The notes beneath the pieces were generated by a model. That model was not told where the DNA came from. It saw only the letters and a list, made by a program, of their open reading frames with translations, and did no database searches. From Cordylochernes scorpioides (taxonomy: Eukaryota > Arthropoda > Arachnida > Pseudoscorpiones > Chernetidae): a DNA stretch of 64,000 bases. Of the stretch, positions 63,193 to 64,000 are shown piece by piece. The stretch is taken from contig CP092877.1 in the NCBI GenBank assembly GCA_030710605.1, forward strand, positions 73,593,970-73,657,969, in the 5' to 3' direction. Position 1 is the stretch's first letter, and every line of letters starts with the position of its first letter. The position numbers were made by a program, and so were the translations under genes.

Positions 63193-63797
63193 TTTACAGT
63201 TTCTTTTTCAGTTGTTGTTGTTGTGTCCAATGAAGAGCCTCAGATGTCTCCATACATCTCTATCACAGCAGTAGCAATGTCCTATATCTTGGGTGTGTAA
63301 AGCTGCTGTTATAGGTCCATTTCAATTTTCTGTTGTTGTCGTGTCTAATGAAGAGCCTCAGATGTCTCCGTGTATCTCTATCACAGCAGCAACAATGTCC
63401 ACTATCTTGGGTGTGTAAAGCTGCTGCTCTAGGTCCATGTCAATTTTCTGTTATTGTTGTGTCCAATGAAGAGCCTCAGATGTCTCCATACATCTCTATC
63501 ACAGCAGCAGCAATGTCCACTATCTTGGGTGTGTAAAGCTGCTGCTCTGGGTCCATGTCAATTTTCTGTTGTTGTTGTGTTCAATGAAGAGCCTCAGATT
63601 TCTCAATGTATCTCTATCACAGCAGCAGCAATATCCACTATCTTGGGTGTGTAAAGCTGCTGCTCTGGGTCTATGTCAACTTTCTGCAAGGCTACGGCCA
63701 TTGCTGGGCATGAGAATATGTGAGTAGGTGTTAGTTCCACACCAAGGCAGTCGTTGCATGTTCTATAGGTTCTTGTGCCATCTGGATGTATTGTCAT
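63193..63797 (-). pseudogene. LINE ORF2 C-terminus with four 118-bp tandem repeats
   Basis: From 63797 the minus strand reads TYRTCNDCLGVELTPTHIFS-CPAM, the C-x2-C...TPxHIxxCP block at the end of ORF2 of R1/Jockey-type elements. It is followed by VDIDPEQQLYTPKIVDIAAA. The DNA for that last segment is repeated four times at exactly 118 bp (TGAAGAGCCTCAGATGTCTC at 63231, 63349, 63467 and 63585, last word slightly changed). Since 118 is not a multiple of three, the repeats shift frame and most are not coding. Confidence 0.7.
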
Positions 63798-63891
63798 TCC
63801 AATTGTCGTTTTAGTTCATTATCCTATAATATCAAAACTGCGAAAACAATTTCTGAATAAACAAATAAATATAAAACCTCATAAATATATT

Positions 63892-64000
63892 TACACTCAT
63901 GGACAAACTTAAGGAAGTAGAAAGTCTTTGATATCGCCTGTCGTTTGGTTTTTTGAAGGACACAGAAGCAATTTTGTCACACTTGGTTATCTCATGTGTC
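63892..64000. mobile_element. mariner-type MITE, cut by window edge
   Basis: CACTCATGGACAAACTTAAG at 63894, then 'aagtctttgatatcgcctgtcg' and 'cacttggttatctcatgtgtc' at the edge, in the right-end orientation of the family. Confidence 0.75.

Overview
The window is AT-rich animal (metazoan) DNA, most likely from an arthropod. The evidence is mariner/Tc1, Tigger/pogo, Helitron, Penelope-like and non-LTR relics, tRNA-derived SINEs and several short-period satellites, with only one clear host gene. I cannot fix the species. Positions 9784-10297 are an assembly gap. The single confident host gene is an intronless UBE2K-type ubiquitin-conjugating enzyme (22359-22967, +). A possible first coding exon near 28588-28624 is only a lead.

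Layout. 1-10 kb: mariner end, foldback elements with a tRNA-like centre, a SINE, pogo-type MITEs and a 2,160-bp Tigger element (4495-6654) with TA duplications. 10-14 kb: a hammerhead-bearing repeat and a 125-bp tandem array. 14.4-20.7 kb: a 63-bp satellite interrupted twice, at the same base of the monomer and with the same 13-bp duplication, by a gag-only half-LINE on the minus strand. 20.7-28 kb: Helitron, UBE2K-like gene, a Penelope-like GIY-YIG endonuclease relic followed by a hammerhead motif, a second hammerhead family, and a mariner/Tc1 relic. 28-44 kb: AT-rich DNA, Helitrons, a miniature LTR element, a LINE 3' end and a non-autonomous family sharing its tail, and more hammerhead repeats. 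44-52 kb: three satellite fields (about 98.5, 123 and 91 bp). 52-64 kb: Penelope-derived repeats, foldbacks, hammerhead elements, Helitrons and LINE 3' ends carrying 55-bp and 118-bp tandem repeats.

The most interesting theme is a set of at least five unrelated short repeat families (called A-E here) that carry hammerhead ribozyme (HHR) motifs. Families A and B are fully canonical on paper: CUGANGA core, closed stem II, GAA, and matched 6-bp stem I. In most copies stem III is a loopless self-complementary word that differs by family (ACGCGT, ACCATGGT, ACGT, AGCT). That suggests the ribozymes work as dimers, as known for Penelope-like elements and animal retrozymes. Family C lies next to Penelope-like coding relics and has also fed a 91-bp satellite. 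Many copies sit as head-to-head inverted pairs.
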